From positions 496,001-560,000 of the forward strand of contig CAWKFA010000008.1 of the NCBI GenBank assembly GCA_963848825.1: a stretch of DNA of 64,000 bases, given 5' to 3'. Numbering within the stretch: the stretch's first letter is position 1; each line of letters begins with the position of its first letter. Shown here one piece after another: positions 20,305 through 29,952 of the stretch. Under the pieces are notes generated by a model, which was given only the letters and a program-made list of their open reading frames with translations, searched no databases and was not told the DNA's origin. The translations under genes were made by a program, and so were the position numbers. The stretch comes from CAVVSQ01 sp963848825. GTDB lineage: Bacteria; Planctomycetota; Planctomycetia; Gemmatales; Gemmataceae.

Positions 20305-22020
20305 ATGAACGGCATCCAGAGCAAAATGTTGGCGGTCGCGGCGGGTTGTTTGTTACTGGTGGGTGTTGTCATCGTCCAGGCGCAGCAGGTCAATCTCGCG
20401 GTCCAGGATGGAGTCGAGGTAGAAACACGCGGTCCGATCCATGAAGCGTTTGCTCAGCCTTCCACGGGGACCCCTCTTGCCGGACCCATTCTTGCCAAGC
20501 CCGCGCCGGAGCCGGTGAATGAGTTACCTCCCGAACAAAAACCGGAAGGCGACCAGGCGCAATGGATACCAGGCTATTGGGCCTGGGATGACGATCGTCA
20601 GGATTACATGTGGGTGAGCGGCATGTGGCGCGTGCCGCCGCCGGGCCGGCGCTGGGTGCCGGGCTACATGCAGGACGTGCAGGGCGGCCAACGCTGGATA
20701 TCGGGGTACTGGGGCGTGAGCACGGCGACGACGGTCGATTTATTGCCGCCGCCCCCGGAACCAATCCTGGAATCCCCGACGCCGCAGCCGAGTGCCGACA
20801 CGACACTTACACCCGGTATTTGGGTATATCAAGACAATCGTTACCTGTGGCAACCCAGCCACTGGGTGCCCATTCGGGCCGGTTGGATCTGGGTGCCGGC
20901 ACATTATTTCTGGACGCCGCGCGGCTATATTTTCGTACGTGGCTATTGGGATTATGAACTGGATCAGCGCGGCATGCTTTTCGCCCCGGTTTATTTGGAC
21001 GCTCGTATATACCGGCGCCCCGGCTGGTTTTATCGACCCCACTTTGTCATTGCGCCCGAGTTTTTGCTAGGCGGGGCTTTGTTCGTGAATTCGGGGTCCC
21101 ATGCTTATTACTTTGGCGATTACTACGCCCCGACCTACGCCGGCCGCTATACCCCCTGGGTAGATTACGCCGTGCGCGGGAACAGATACGACCCGCTATT
21201 TAGTTATTACCGGTGGCAGCACCGGGGGGACGCACGTTGGGAAGCCAATCTGCGGTCCACTTACGTGGCTCGCCGTGAAAATGTCGACCAGCGTCCGCCC
21301 CGAACGCTAGCCCAGCAGAATCGGGTAGGGGCCAAGGTCGTTGTCGCGACCCCGATCAACCAATGGAAAGGCACCCAATTCAAATTGGAACCCGTTACCA
21401 ACGCTCACATGGAGACCATTCGTAAAAGCAACCAGGAATGGCGCAACTACAGCACGCAACGTGGCAAGATTGAAACCGAAATCAAACCGACACCGGGGGT
21501 GGCAAAGCAGCCGAATATTGTGCCACCTCCAGTACCAAAACAACCTGTCATCGGAGCAGCGCCGGAAATTAAACCGCTTCCGCCCGTGGGGAAACAGCCT
21601 AATGTTGTTCCTGGAGCCGACATTAAGCCGATCCCTCCCGTGGTCAAACAGCCTAATGTTGTTCCTGGAGCCGATATCAAGCCGAGCCCGCCTGTGGTCA
21701 AACAACTGCCTGTTGTTGCCCCGGTGACGGCGCCGGTCAGGGTGGAACTTCCGAAGACAACAATCATTCATCCCGAGATTAAAAAGGTTCCGCCGCCCCA
21801 TCCCGAGCCTCCCAAGGCCGCGCTACCCGCACCCACACCGAAGAAAGAAAAAGCATCCCTCGAACGGTCGGGCCAAATAAAGGAGGGCGAGCGGTTAAGC
21901 CGGCTTTGGTTGCCAGCCTGTCCGTCGCCCTCGTATGACGTCTTGCCCGTTGCCCGACTTGCCCGTCTTTATCGGGCGGAATACGTCAGCCAGGATTTGG
22001 CGTCCACGCCTATCAGTTGA
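20305..22020 (+). CDS. Secreted Trp/Tyr-rich (YXWGXW-type) protein with proline-rich tail
   Basis: This is an exported protein of about 570 residues. ATG 20305 has AAGGAG ten bases upstream and opens a signal peptide (MLAVAAGCLLLVGVVIVQAQ). Residues ~85-290 carry repeated aromatic motifs such as WIPGYWAWDDD, WVPGYMQD, WISGYWGV, WVPAHYFWTP and FVRGYWDYE. These match the YXWGXW pattern common in planctomycete and proteobacterial surface proteins. The C-terminal third is rich in K-Q-P-x-V-x-P repeats, including two near-identical 18-residue units (KQPNVVPGADIKPIPPVV). The last ~35 residues overlap a convergent gene, so the true end may be earlier if a frame break near 21880 exists. The function is unknown; an envelope or matrix role fits. 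Confidence 0.72.
   Translation: MNGIQSKMLAVAAGCLLLVGVVIVQAQQVNLAVQDGVEVETRGPIHEAFAQPSTGTPLAGPILAKPAPEPVNELPPEQKPEGDQAQWIPGYWAWDDDRQDYMWVSGMWRVPPPGRRWVPGYMQDVQGGQRWISGYWGVSTATTVDLLPPPPEPILESPTPQPSADTTLTPGIWVYQDNRYLWQPSHWVPIRAGWIWVPAHYFWTPRGYIFVRGYWDYELDQRGMLFAPVYLDARIYRRPGWFYRPHFVIAPEFLLGGALFVNSGSHAYYFGDYYAPTYAGRYTPWVDYAVRGNRYDPLFSYYRWQHRGDARWEANLRSTYVARRENVDQRPPRTLAQQNRVGAKVVVATPINQWKGTQFKLEPVTNAHMETIRKSNQEWRNYSTQRGKIETEIKPTPGVAKQPNIVPPPVPKQPVIGAAPEIKPLPPVGKQPNVVPGADIKPIPPVVKQPNVVPGADIKPSPPVVKQLPVVAPVTAPVRVELPKTTIIHPEIKKVPPPHPEPPKAALPAPTPKKEKASLERSGQIKEGERLSRLWLPACPSPSYDVLPVARLARLYRAEYVSQDLASTPIS
21592..21699 (+). repeat. Two tandem 54-bp units in the proline-rich coding region
   Basis: Bases 21592-21645 and 21646-21699 are near-identical 54-bp copies, each beginning AAACAGCCTAATGTTGTTCC and encoding KQPNVVPGADIKP(I/S)PPVV. 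More diverged copies flank them (KQPNIVPPPV, KQPVIGAAPEIKP). The period is a multiple of three, so copy-number change would keep the frame. Confidence 0.85.
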
Positions 22021-22998
22021 CCGTCTTCGTAGACGGCCTGGCCGCGCAAGCGCCAGGTCGTCGCGTATTTTGGCGAGAGAGACCGGGTCAATAGGTTGCG
22101 CAGCGGCCACAGCGACGGGCGCCGCGGGCATCGCTTGCGGCAACAGAGTAACCACCCCTTTATGTTGGCCGCCCACGGGCGCGAACAAGTTGGCCGGAGT
22201 GATGTGCGGGTACGGATAATTCACGATGTTTTCATTCCGAAGGGTATCGTTTATCAGTCTTTGGTTGCGAAGCCTTTCTTCCTGCATGGCGGTTTCCATC
22301 CTGACGGCGGCTTCCTGGGCCTCCCGGTTATGAGACACGATCGCTAAATCGTTTTCCGCCTTTTCCATTTGGTCCAGGATTTCTCGTTCGCCAGGCGATA
22401 CCACGGTCGAATGGTAGACGACCGTCCTTTGGGTCCCGTTGTAAAAAACTTGTTTAACGATTTCTGGTTGAACGATGTTGTCGTACGTACCGGCGCCGTC
22501 ATCGACAGCGGGCCGAATTTGACTACCGTCTCCGCCTGGCGCGGCTTTAATAGCGTTGCCAGCTCGCGGTCTGATACGAACCGCTCCACTTGTGTTTTCT
22601 TGCAGTCCGCCTGGCAAATCTCGCCATGTTTCGCCATCGCTATAAGCAACGCCGGCGACGCCACCGCCCGTCGTTGTTGCCCTGGCTATTTTCATGATGT
22701 CGCCCTCCGCATAGCCGACTGGCAACTGGCCTGGTCGTGTACGGAGAAAGAGTTGGTTGGACTTCGGGTCAAATCGGACGACGTGCCCCGTCACTTTCGT
22801 TCCGTCGCTGAGATTTAGTGAAACCAGCGTGCCGTGTTTCAAATCCCGCTTACTTTTTGCTTCCTGGTAGGAAATGCTTTTGCTCGGGGCTTCAGGAGCA
22901 GAACTGAAGTCCGCGAATTTAACCTGGGCGCTCAATGGCGACGTCACAGCTATCGTCGTTATGAGCGTGCCCAACAATTGCGCATGTGTGTGCTTCAT
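21969..22998 (-). CDS. Secreted hypothetical protein (one frame break)
   Basis: This is an exported protein of about 343 residues. ATG 22998 follows GGAGAC and opens a signal peptide (MKHTHAQLLGTLITTIAV, ending S-A-Q). The next ~100 residues contain TLVSLNLSDGTKVTGHVVRF, a small beta-barrel-like stretch that in other proteins handles cell-surface or regulatory contacts. Residues ~180-260 form a charged coiled coil (EREILDQMEKAENDLAIVSH, EAAVRMETAMQEERL). A frame break near 22050 leads to the restored C-terminus ending WLTYSAR at 21969. It converges on the YXWGXW gene. There is no recognised family; the gene diverges from otsB across 196 bases. Confidence 0.7.
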
Positions 22999-23194
22999 AA
23001 TGAGAAGTCTCCTGCGCGGCACCAGGACATTATTTCCGCGGCCGCCAAGGTGGGGCCGCAGTCCTTGGTGGCGGACATGATTATTTAAAGATCCCCTCCC
23101 GGGCCAATGCAAATGGAAGGCCGGTGTATAAGGATTCTGCACGGCTTCGATTTTGCATTTGCGATACGCAGGGCACGTTCGGCGGAGAACATGT

Positions 23195-23980
23195 ATGAGC
23201 AAACCATTGTTCGAGGACATTCAGGATATTGGAATTCGAATAGCAAGTGCGTCTCATATCTTTCTTGCGGTGGATTTCGACGGCATTCTGGCGAGCCGCA
23301 ATGGCGATGGTAAACCGGCCAAAGGCCGGCTGCCTCCGGAGATCGACCGGGCGCTACGCGTGCTTGCTGACGACCCCGACATTTCGGTGGCAATCGTGAG
23401 CGCTCAGGAACGCACGGCTTTGCAGGCGCGCGTCAACATTCCTGGGCTCATCTATGCGGGCAATCATGGGCTGGAGATCAGCGGTCCCGGCCGCCTATAT
23501 ATCGAACCTGCGGCCGTCGAGCATGCGGCGATGCTCAACAGCCTGGCAGCCACGCTGGAGCGAAAGCTTGAAGGATTCGCGGGGACGGAGGTTGAAAACA
23601 AGGGGCTGATGCTAGGCGTCCACTGTCACATGGATGATCCAGCAGGCGCTGGCGTGGGCCGCATCGTGCACAGCGTATTGGCAGGCGCTGACCACCCATT
23701 TCAACTAAGTCACACGTCCAGTGCTTACGAGATACGTCCACGGTCGCACTGGAACAAGGGGGTTGCGGTCCAGTGGATCATGCAACAACTGGAAAAGCCG
23801 GGCACTTTGCCTATTTATATGGGCGACGACGCCTCCGATGAGGAGGCTTTTGCCGCGCTCGCGGAGGGCATCACGATTCGCGTCGGGGATGTGGGTTCAA
23901 CCAGGGCCAAATACCGACTGATAGGCACTTTTGAAGCGTGGGATTTTCTTGCCTGGTTAATCAAGAGGCCAAAAAAATGA
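23195..23980 (+). CDS. otsB: Trehalose-6-phosphate phosphatase (OtsB)
   Basis: This is a 261-residue HAD-superfamily phosphatase that converts trehalose 6-phosphate to trehalose. HAD motif I is AVDFDGILA, with both aspartates present; the position is Ile where trehalose phosphatases usually have Thr (DxDGT). Motif IV is YMGDDASDEEAF, which binds magnesium. GNHGLEISGPG and the cap-domain NKGLMLGVHCH are also typical. I chose ATG 23195 because GGAG lies seven bases upstream; an ATG at 23191 is out of frame. Its stop overlaps the treS start by four bases (ATGA). No otsA (synthase) is visible in the window, so the substrate must come from a gene elsewhere. Confidence 0.88.
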   Translation: MSKPLFEDIQDIGIRIASASHIFLAVDFDGILASRNGDGKPAKGRLPPEIDRALRVLADDPDISVAIVSAQERTALQARVNIPGLIYAGNHGLEISGPGRLYIEPAAVEHAAMLNSLAATLERKLEGFAGTEVENKGLMLGVHCHMDDPAGAGVGRIVHSVLAGADHPFQLSHTSSAYEIRPRSHWNKGVAVQWIMQQLEKPGTLPIYMGDDASDEEAFAALAEGITIRVGDVGSTRAKYRLIGTFEAWDFLAWLIKRPKK

Positions 23981-25628
23981 CACCCGACCCCCTGTGGTAC
24001 AAGGATGCGATCTTTTATGAAGTCAGCGTCCGTGGTTTTTTCGATAGCAATGGGGACGGGAACGGCGATTTGCGCGGCCTGACGGAGAAGCTGGATTACC
24101 TTCATGATCTCGGAGTGGACTGTCTATGGCTCATGCCCATTCTGGCGTCGCCCCTCAAGGACGACGGTTATGATATTGCCGACTTCTGTCATATCCATCC
24201 GGCCCTGGGCAACGTCGCCGATTTTGAGGCCCTGACCAAAGCTGCCCACGAACGCGGCATGCGCATCATCACCGATTTGGTGTTGAGTCACACATCGGAT
24301 CAGCACCCGTGGTTCCAGGAAGCACGCCGCGATCCCAACTCGCCACGCCGATCTTATTATGTTTGGAGCGATACCGATAAGCGCTATGAACAGGCACGTA
24401 TCATCTTCAAGGACTCCGAGGTATCGAACTGGACGTGGGACCCGGTGGCCAGGCAATATTACTGGCACCGCTTTTACAGCCATCAACCGGACCTGAACTA
24501 CGACAATCCGGAGGTGCACCGAGAAATGCTTGAGGTCATCGCGTACTGGCTCGATCATGGCATCGACGGCTTTCGGGTGGACGCGATACCTTACCTTTAC
24601 GAACGCGACGGGACGTCTTGCGAGAATCTTCCGGAAACTCACGCGTTCTGCCGCGAGATGCGCCGCTTTGTTGATGAACGTTATCCTGGCACCCTGTTAC
24701 TGGCCGAAGCCAACCAGTGGCCGCACGACCTGCTTCCCTATTTTGGGGATGGCGACGAATTTCACATGGCTTTCAATTTTCCGCTGATGCCGCGCATGTT
24801 CATGGCGATTCGCCGCGAGCAGGCCTGGCCGATCATTGAGATCATGGATCAGGTCCCGGCGATTCCGGCCAATTGTCAATGGGCGCTGTTTCTGCGCAAT
24901 CACGATGAGCTGACCCTCGAGATGGTGACCGACGAAGAACGGGACTACATGTATCGCGAATATGCGAAAAACCCCCGCAGCCGGCTGAACCTGGGCATTC
25001 GCCGTCGTCTTGCTCCGCTCATGGACAACGATCGTCCGCAGATCGAGCTTCTTTACAGTTTACTTTTGACTCTGCCGGGCAGCCCGGTCCTGTACTATGG
25101 CGACGAAATCGGCATGGGAGACAATATCTATTTAGGTGACCGCCACGGGGTCCGTACTCCCATGCAATGGTCAGGGGACCGCAATGCTGGTTTCTCGCGG
25201 GCCGACCCGTCGCAGTTATATCAGGCGATCTTGCTCGATCCCGTGTATCATTATCACGCCATTAACGTCGAGTGCAGCAGCGGTCGCCAACCTCTCTTCT
25301 CCAGTGGTTACGCCGCTGGATTCGGGTTCGCAAAAAACACCAGGTTTTTAGCCGCGGTTCCTTGAAGTTTTTACCCTGTGAAAACCGTCGCGTCGTCGCC
25401 TATGTCCGCGAATATCAGGATCAACTGGTGCTGATTGTAAATAATCTGTCGGCTTTCGCGCAGCCAGCGGCCCTGGACCTTCGCCCTTACCAGGGTCGGG
25501 TACCGGTCGAATTGCTTGGCAACCACGAATTCCCTCCCATTGGAGAGCAGCCCTATTTTCTCTCCCTAAGCCCCCACTCGTTCTTCTGGTTCCGTCTTGA
25601 TCTGAAAGGGCCTTCGCCAACGACCTGA
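23977..25628 (+). CDS. treS: Trehalose synthase / maltose alpha-D-glucosyltransferase (GH13, one frame break)
   Basis: This is a GH13 enzyme of about 550 residues that interconverts maltose and trehalose. It opens DPLWYKDAIFYEVSVRGFFD, the TreS signature. Catalytic residues are in GIDGFRVDAIPYLYE (nucleophile Asp), LLLAEANQWP (acid/base Glu) and FLRNHDEL (transition-state Asp). LYYGDEIGMGDNIYLGDR and RTPMQWSGDRNAGFS are also diagnostic. A frame break near 25275 leads into the C-terminal beta domain (VVAYVREYQDQLVLIVNNLS). There is no fused maltokinase domain. The overlap with otsB implies coupled translation, giving a trehalose module probably used for osmotic or desiccation tolerance or glycogen exchange. 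Confidence 0.9.
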
Positions 25629-25698
25629 CCGGCATTTTTTTTGCATGAGCGCTTAGGCGCGCGCGCCAGCACCACATAATGCATTATGCCAGGGAGGA

Positions 25699-28182
25699 AT
25701 GGCCTTGTTCTTTACGTTTCTCGGAAAAATTGTTTCCAGAACGTGGTATGTCTGGTTGATATGCTGGGTGGTGGGATTTGGCCTGTTGTGGTGGAACGCT
25801 CCCCCGTGGCGTAGCGTCGCGGAGGACGAGGAATTCGCATTTCTACCCGCCGATGCGCCTGGACGAGCTGGCGACAAGATTCTAAAGCAGGCCTTTCCAG
25901 ATCAGCCGGCCGCCAGCAATGTCGTGTTTGTGATTTATCGCGTAGATCGCAAGCTGGATGGGCCTGACTGGAACTTTGTCAATAATACTCTCAAGCCAGC
26001 ACTCGAACATATCGCCACGGACAAAGGCTTGGCGGACGCCAACGCCGCGCGACCGAGCAAAAGACAGGCGGCTGAGCATTCTCGGCAACATCCCACCATT
26101 TCGGCCATTCGCACCGCCAGCGACCTGGGCAGCGGCGCTCTTCTTATCAGCCAGGATAAAAAAGCGACGCTCGTCATCGTTGAACTGAACGCCGATTTTA
26201 TGGAACTGGCCAATCGTGAAACGCTCGAAAAACTCGAAGCCGTGCTCGAGAAGGCACGCTCCGAGAACCAGGTGCCAGCCGGGCTGCAGATTCAGTTGAG
26301 CGGCAGCGCCACAGCGGGGCGCGATATCAACGTGGCCCAGCTCAAAAGCGCGTCGGCCACGGAGGTTTGGACAATTGTTTTCGTCGTCGGCCTGCTCCTG
26401 TTGCTCTACCGGGCGCCTTTGCTGGCTGTCGTCCCGCTCTTGACTGTTTTCGTCGCGCTGCAAACGTCCGTCATCGTGCTATCGCTGTGCGCGGAACAGG
26501 GATTGATCAGGTTGTTCGAAGGCATCCAGATCTACATCACGATTATTCTTTACGGCGCTGGCGTCGATTATTGCTTGTTTCTGATCGCCCGTTATCGGGA
26601 GGAGCTCGAATCCGGTCAAACAGCGCCGGCGGCGCTGGCGAGCACGATCAGTAAGGTTGGCGGCTCCATCACCGCCAGCGCCGCGACCGTCATGTTTGGC
26701 ATCGGCATGATGGCCAGCGCTGACTTCGGCAAGTTCCATTATGCGGGCCTGGCGATTGCCATCAGTCTGGCCATTGGCCTGGTGGCGGTAATGACGCTGG
26801 CAACGTCGCTTCTCTGCCTGGCGGGTCGCTGGGCCTTCTGGCCAATAATGCCTGAGACGGGGCGGGTGCCAGGCACGTCCGGGGCGCGGACCGAGCCCAA
26901 GCGGCATGTGATCTGGGAAAAAGTCGCAAGTATCCTGGTACGTTGGCCCGGGGCTATCTGGTTGCTTAGCGTGCTTGGTCTCTCTCCCTTTGTCATCGTT
27001 GCGTTCCTTTACGCCGCTCACGTCAATTATGATTTGCTCCAGCGCTTGCCGGCCGACTCGCCTGCCGTGCTCGGCACCAGGGCCTTGCAGGAACATTTTT
27101 CCGCCGGCGCCGCCGGACCGGTCACCATGCTGCTCGTCACTCCCGATAGGGACCTTCGCACGGACGAAAGCCAACAACTACTCAAACAATTGATTGACCG
27201 TCTGCGGGCGATACGGCACGAATTGAGTTTGACCAACATCCTTTCGGTGGTAACGCCTATTGGCATCACCGGAGCTGGCAAGGTTGGCGATGTGGATCTC
27301 TCCTTACCATTCGATCCCGCCGGCGTGCGCCTTGAGCCCGGCGGTGGGCTGTTGGGCGGCGGCCTGGGGCTGGGGGGCGGTCTGGACCTGGGCGAGAACT
27401 ATCACAAGCAGAATTTTATGCGGCAGAAGGCGCTGGAACATTATGTCAGCCATGCCGGCGATTACGCAAACCACGTGACACAGTTCCAGTTCTTGGTGGA
27501 CATGAACCCATTGTCTCGAGAGGGCGCCGGTCGTTTGACGGAACTCGAGAAACGGATCAAACAGGAAATGCCGCCGGCTTTGAGCGCTGGCTCCAAGATT
27601 TATTTTGTTGGATCGACCTCAGACATTCGTGACCTGATTGCAGTCACGGGGGCCGATGAGACACGCATTCGTTACCTGGTTACCGGTTGCGTGTTTTTGA
27701 TCCTGCTGTTTTTGCTACGCCGCCCGGTTGTGGCGATGTACTTGATAGTGAGTGTGCTATTCAGCTTTTTCGCCACACTGGGAGCCACCTACGCTTTCTT
27801 CTGGGCCATCGCGCCGGACGGTTTCCCGGGGCTGGACTGGAAGGTCTCCGTGCTTCTGTTCACGGTGCTCGTGGCCATCGGCGAGGACTATAATATTTTT
27901 CTTATGACGCGCGTCGACGAGGAGGAGCGTACCGGCAAGTCCTCAGAGAACGCCGTCGTGCAAGCCCTTGTAAAAACTGGGCCCATCATTACCAGTTGCG
28001 GCCTCATCATGGCGGGAACCTTCGGGACGCTTGTCACCGGAAAACTCGCGGATTTGCAGCAGTTGGGCTTCGCGCTGGCGCTGGGGGTGCTCCTGGACAC
28101 ATTTTTGGTCCGGCCGGTCCTGGTGCCTGCATTTCTCATCCTCTTCGAACGGCTTCGGGGCCGGCGTACGGCAGCAGCCTAA
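25699..28182 (+). CDS. MMPL-family RND transporter
   Basis: This is an 827-residue inner-membrane exporter of the MMPL/RND superfamily. The layout is one N-terminal helix, a periplasmic loop (residues ~35-215), a helix bundle (~220-385) containing GAGVDYCLFLIARYREEL, a second loop (~440-655) and a second helix bundle (~660-820) with VLVAIGEDYNIFLMTRVDEE. The two D-Y motifs in these bundles match the proton-relay signature of MMPL proteins. The second loop holds a glycine-rich run (GGGLLGGGLGLGGGLDLG). The substrate is unknown; relatives move lipids or hydrophobic molecules. The start follows GGGAGGA with very short spacing. Its stop overlaps that of the convergent ANTAR gene by four bases. 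Confidence 0.88.
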   Translation: MALFFTFLGKIVSRTWYVWLICWVVGFGLLWWNAPPWRSVAEDEEFAFLPADAPGRAGDKILKQAFPDQPAASNVVFVIYRVDRKLDGPDWNFVNNTLKPALEHIATDKGLADANAARPSKRQAAEHSRQHPTISAIRTASDLGSGALLISQDKKATLVIVELNADFMELANRETLEKLEAVLEKARSENQVPAGLQIQLSGSATAGRDINVAQLKSASATEVWTIVFVVGLLLLLYRAPLLAVVPLLTVFVALQTSVIVLSLCAEQGLIRLFEGIQIYITIILYGAGVDYCLFLIARYREELESGQTAPAALASTISKVGGSITASAATVMFGIGMMASADFGKFHYAGLAIAISLAIGLVAVMTLATSLLCLAGRWAFWPIMPETGRVPGTSGARTEPKRHVIWEKVASILVRWPGAIWLLSVLGLSPFVIVAFLYAAHVNYDLLQRLPADSPAVLGTRALQEHFSAGAAGPVTMLLVTPDRDLRTDESQQLLKQLIDRLRAIRHELSLTNILSVVTPIGITGAGKVGDVDLSLPFDPAGVRLEPGGGLLGGGLGLGGGLDLGENYHKQNFMRQKALEHYVSHAGDYANHVTQFQFLVDMNPLSREGAGRLTELEKRIKQEMPPALSAGSKIYFVGSTSDIRDLIAVTGADETRIRYLVTGCVFLILLFLLRRPVVAMYLIVSVLFSFFATLGATYAFFWAIAPDGFPGLDWKVSVLLFTVLVAIGEDYNIFLMTRVDEEERTGKSSENAVVQALVKTGPIITSCGLIMAGTFGTLVTGKLADLQQLGFALALGVLLDTFLVRPVLVPAFLILFERLRGRRTAAA

Positions 28183-28759
28183 TAGATATCCTCGACCGAC
28201 AGAATCATGTGCGCGATGTCGATCAGCTTGCGGTTTTTATCGCGAGCGATCTTTTGTAAGCGGCGGAAGGCCTCGGCTTCGTCCATGTCGCCGCGTTTCA
28301 TGATGATGCCCTTGGCGCGTTCGATATGTTTGCGGTCATCGAGGGCCTGGCGTAATGTGTCCGCCTCGTGGCGCATGGTCCGAAATTCTTGAAAGCGCGT
28401 GCTGGCGATCATGATCGCGGGCTCGAGGTCTTGTTGTTTGATCGGCTTGACGAGATAGGCGAGAATATGGTTCTTTTCCGCGCGCGTTATGAGATCGGGG
28501 TCGTGGAAGGCCGAGATGATGATAATAGGAACGGGCTCGAAGCTGTAGATTTCTTGGGCGGCTTCCAGGCCATCCATGTCGGGCATGGAGATATCGGTAA
28601 TCACGAGGTCCGGGTGATGAGCCCGACAGCACTCGACCAGCTCACGGCCCGTCCGCGCGGGGGCAAAACCTGGTGCCCGAGCAGCGTCAGAGTTTCAACC
28701 AGGTAATTCACCATGAGCGGCTCATCCTCGGCGATGGCGATGCGTCGGCTCGTTTTCAT
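28179..28759 (-). CDS. Response regulator with ANTAR RNA-binding domain (one frame break)
   Basis: This is a two-domain antiterminator-type regulator of about 193 residues. Residues 1-120 are a receiver: acidic pair in IAEDEPL, phospho-acceptor Asp in LVITDISMPDMDG, and YLVKPI for the conserved Lys. Residues ~130-190 are the ANTAR three-helix domain (KHIERAKGIIMKRG, EAEAFRRLQKIARDKNRKL), which in the family binds paired hairpins in leader RNAs to prevent termination. A frame break near 28660 separates the ATG at 28759 (MKTSRRIAIAEDEP) from the rest. The start overlaps the upstream kinase stop (ATGA). As last gene of the operon it is the likely output of the kinases above. Confidence 0.87.
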
Positions 28760-29892
28760 GGCGATCCTTTCGGAAGTAAGACTTCGATGATCGTCCCGGG
28801 CCTCGCTACGAGATCGACATGGATGCGGCCGCCATGTGCCTCCACGACCCGTTTAGCCATGGCGAGCCCTAGGCCGGTGCCACCAATTTTCGTTGTGTAA
28901 AACGGCTCGAAGGCACGACGCGCTTGCTCCTCGGAGAGGCCGATGCCATTGTCCTGAACTTGCACTTTCACGGCGGGCCGTCCAGCCATTTCGCCGGCGG
29001 AGGCACGAATTGTAATTTCTAGAGGGCCCCGGCCGGCATCCAGAGCGTTCTCGAACAAGCTACGAAAAAGACGCTCGATGGCGCAAACATCCACGGGGCA
29101 GCGCGTATCGACATCGCTAATTTCTTCACGGAAATTGATGCTGCGTCCGTGGCGCCGCGCGCCTAGTTCGGCCCAGGCAGCGCGCCACAGGGGTGCCAGG
29201 TCGCGCGTCTCGCGATTGAGCTTGAGCGGCGCGGCGTAATGTCGGACGGCTTCCAACAAGCGATGGAGGCGGTCTTGCGCCACATTGATCTCGCCGACCA
29301 GCGCCATTTCGGTCCCTGGGCCGAGGCGCCGGCTCAGCATGTCGGCGGCGGCGTGGATCTGTTGTAGGGAGTTGCGACTTTCGTGAGCCAGGCCGGCGAC
29401 CATTTGCCCGATCGCGGCCAAGCGTTCCGCCTGCAGCGCTTGCTCCTGAGCGCGCTGGCGTTCGGCGATTTCGCCCCGCAGGCGCTCATTGGCCTCGGCA
29501 AGCTCTTTGCGTTTGCGATAAAGTTCGACGAACACGGCGACCTTGTGCAACAAAATACGCGGAATCACGGGTGCGAACACGAAGTCCACGGCACCTAGCT
29601 CATACCCCTTAAGCCGGTCCAGGTCGGACGCCGTGTGCGAGGTCAGAAAAATGATGGGCGTCTCCTCCAGGCGCGGCCGCTGCCGAATCATGGCGGCAGT
29701 TTCAAAGCCATCCATTTGGGGCATCACCACGTCAAGCAAGATCAGAGCGAATTCCTCCTTCAAAAGGAATTGTAGGGCCTCGAGCCCCGACCTGGCCAAC
29801 ACCAGGTTCTGGTTCAACTCGCCCAGGATCGCCTCGTAAGACATGAGCTTACCGGGCTGATCGTCAACCAGAAGGATATTGGCTTTATCCAT
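28756..29892 (-). CDS. Receiver-histidine kinase (REC-HisKA-HATPase), soluble
   Basis: This is a cytoplasmic kinase of 378 residues. Residues 1-125 are a receiver (LLVDDQPGK, phospho-Asp in LILLDVVMPQMDG, FLTSHT). A coiled coil follows (ELAEANERLRGEIAERQRAQ). The HisKA phospho-acceptor is the His of VAGLAHESRNSL, and the ATP-binding domain shows FENALDA, VQDNGIGLS and GGTGLGLAMAK. In the proline expected at the receiver K-P switch it reads FVFAPVIPR rather than VxKP, so the usual Lys seems replaced. It starts 60 bases after the poly-HAMP kinase gene and overlaps the ANTAR gene, so it probably relays phosphate between them. Confidence 0.9.
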   Translation of the reverse strand: MDKANILLVDDQPGKLMSYEAILGELNQNLVLARSGLEALQFLLKEEFALILLDVVMPQMDGFETAAMIRQRPRLEETPIIFLTSHTASDLDRLKGYELGAVDFVFAPVIPRILLHKVAVFVELYRKRKELAEANERLRGEIAERQRAQEQALQAERLAAIGQMVAGLAHESRNSLQQIHAAADMLSRRLGPGTEMALVGEINVAQDRLHRLLEAVRHYAAPLKLNRETRDLAPLWRAAWAELGARRHGRSINFREEISDVDTRCPVDVCAIERLFRSLFENALDAGRGPLEITIRASAGEMAGRPAVKVQVQDNGIGLSEEQARRAFEPFYTTKIGGTGLGLAMAKRVVEAHGGRIHVDLVARPGTIIEVLLPKGSP

Positions 29893-29952
29893 GAGGCGCT
29901 ACTTGAGTTTGGGTGGGTGACGTGCCGCCGGGCTGGCGACGCGCACCGGTTA

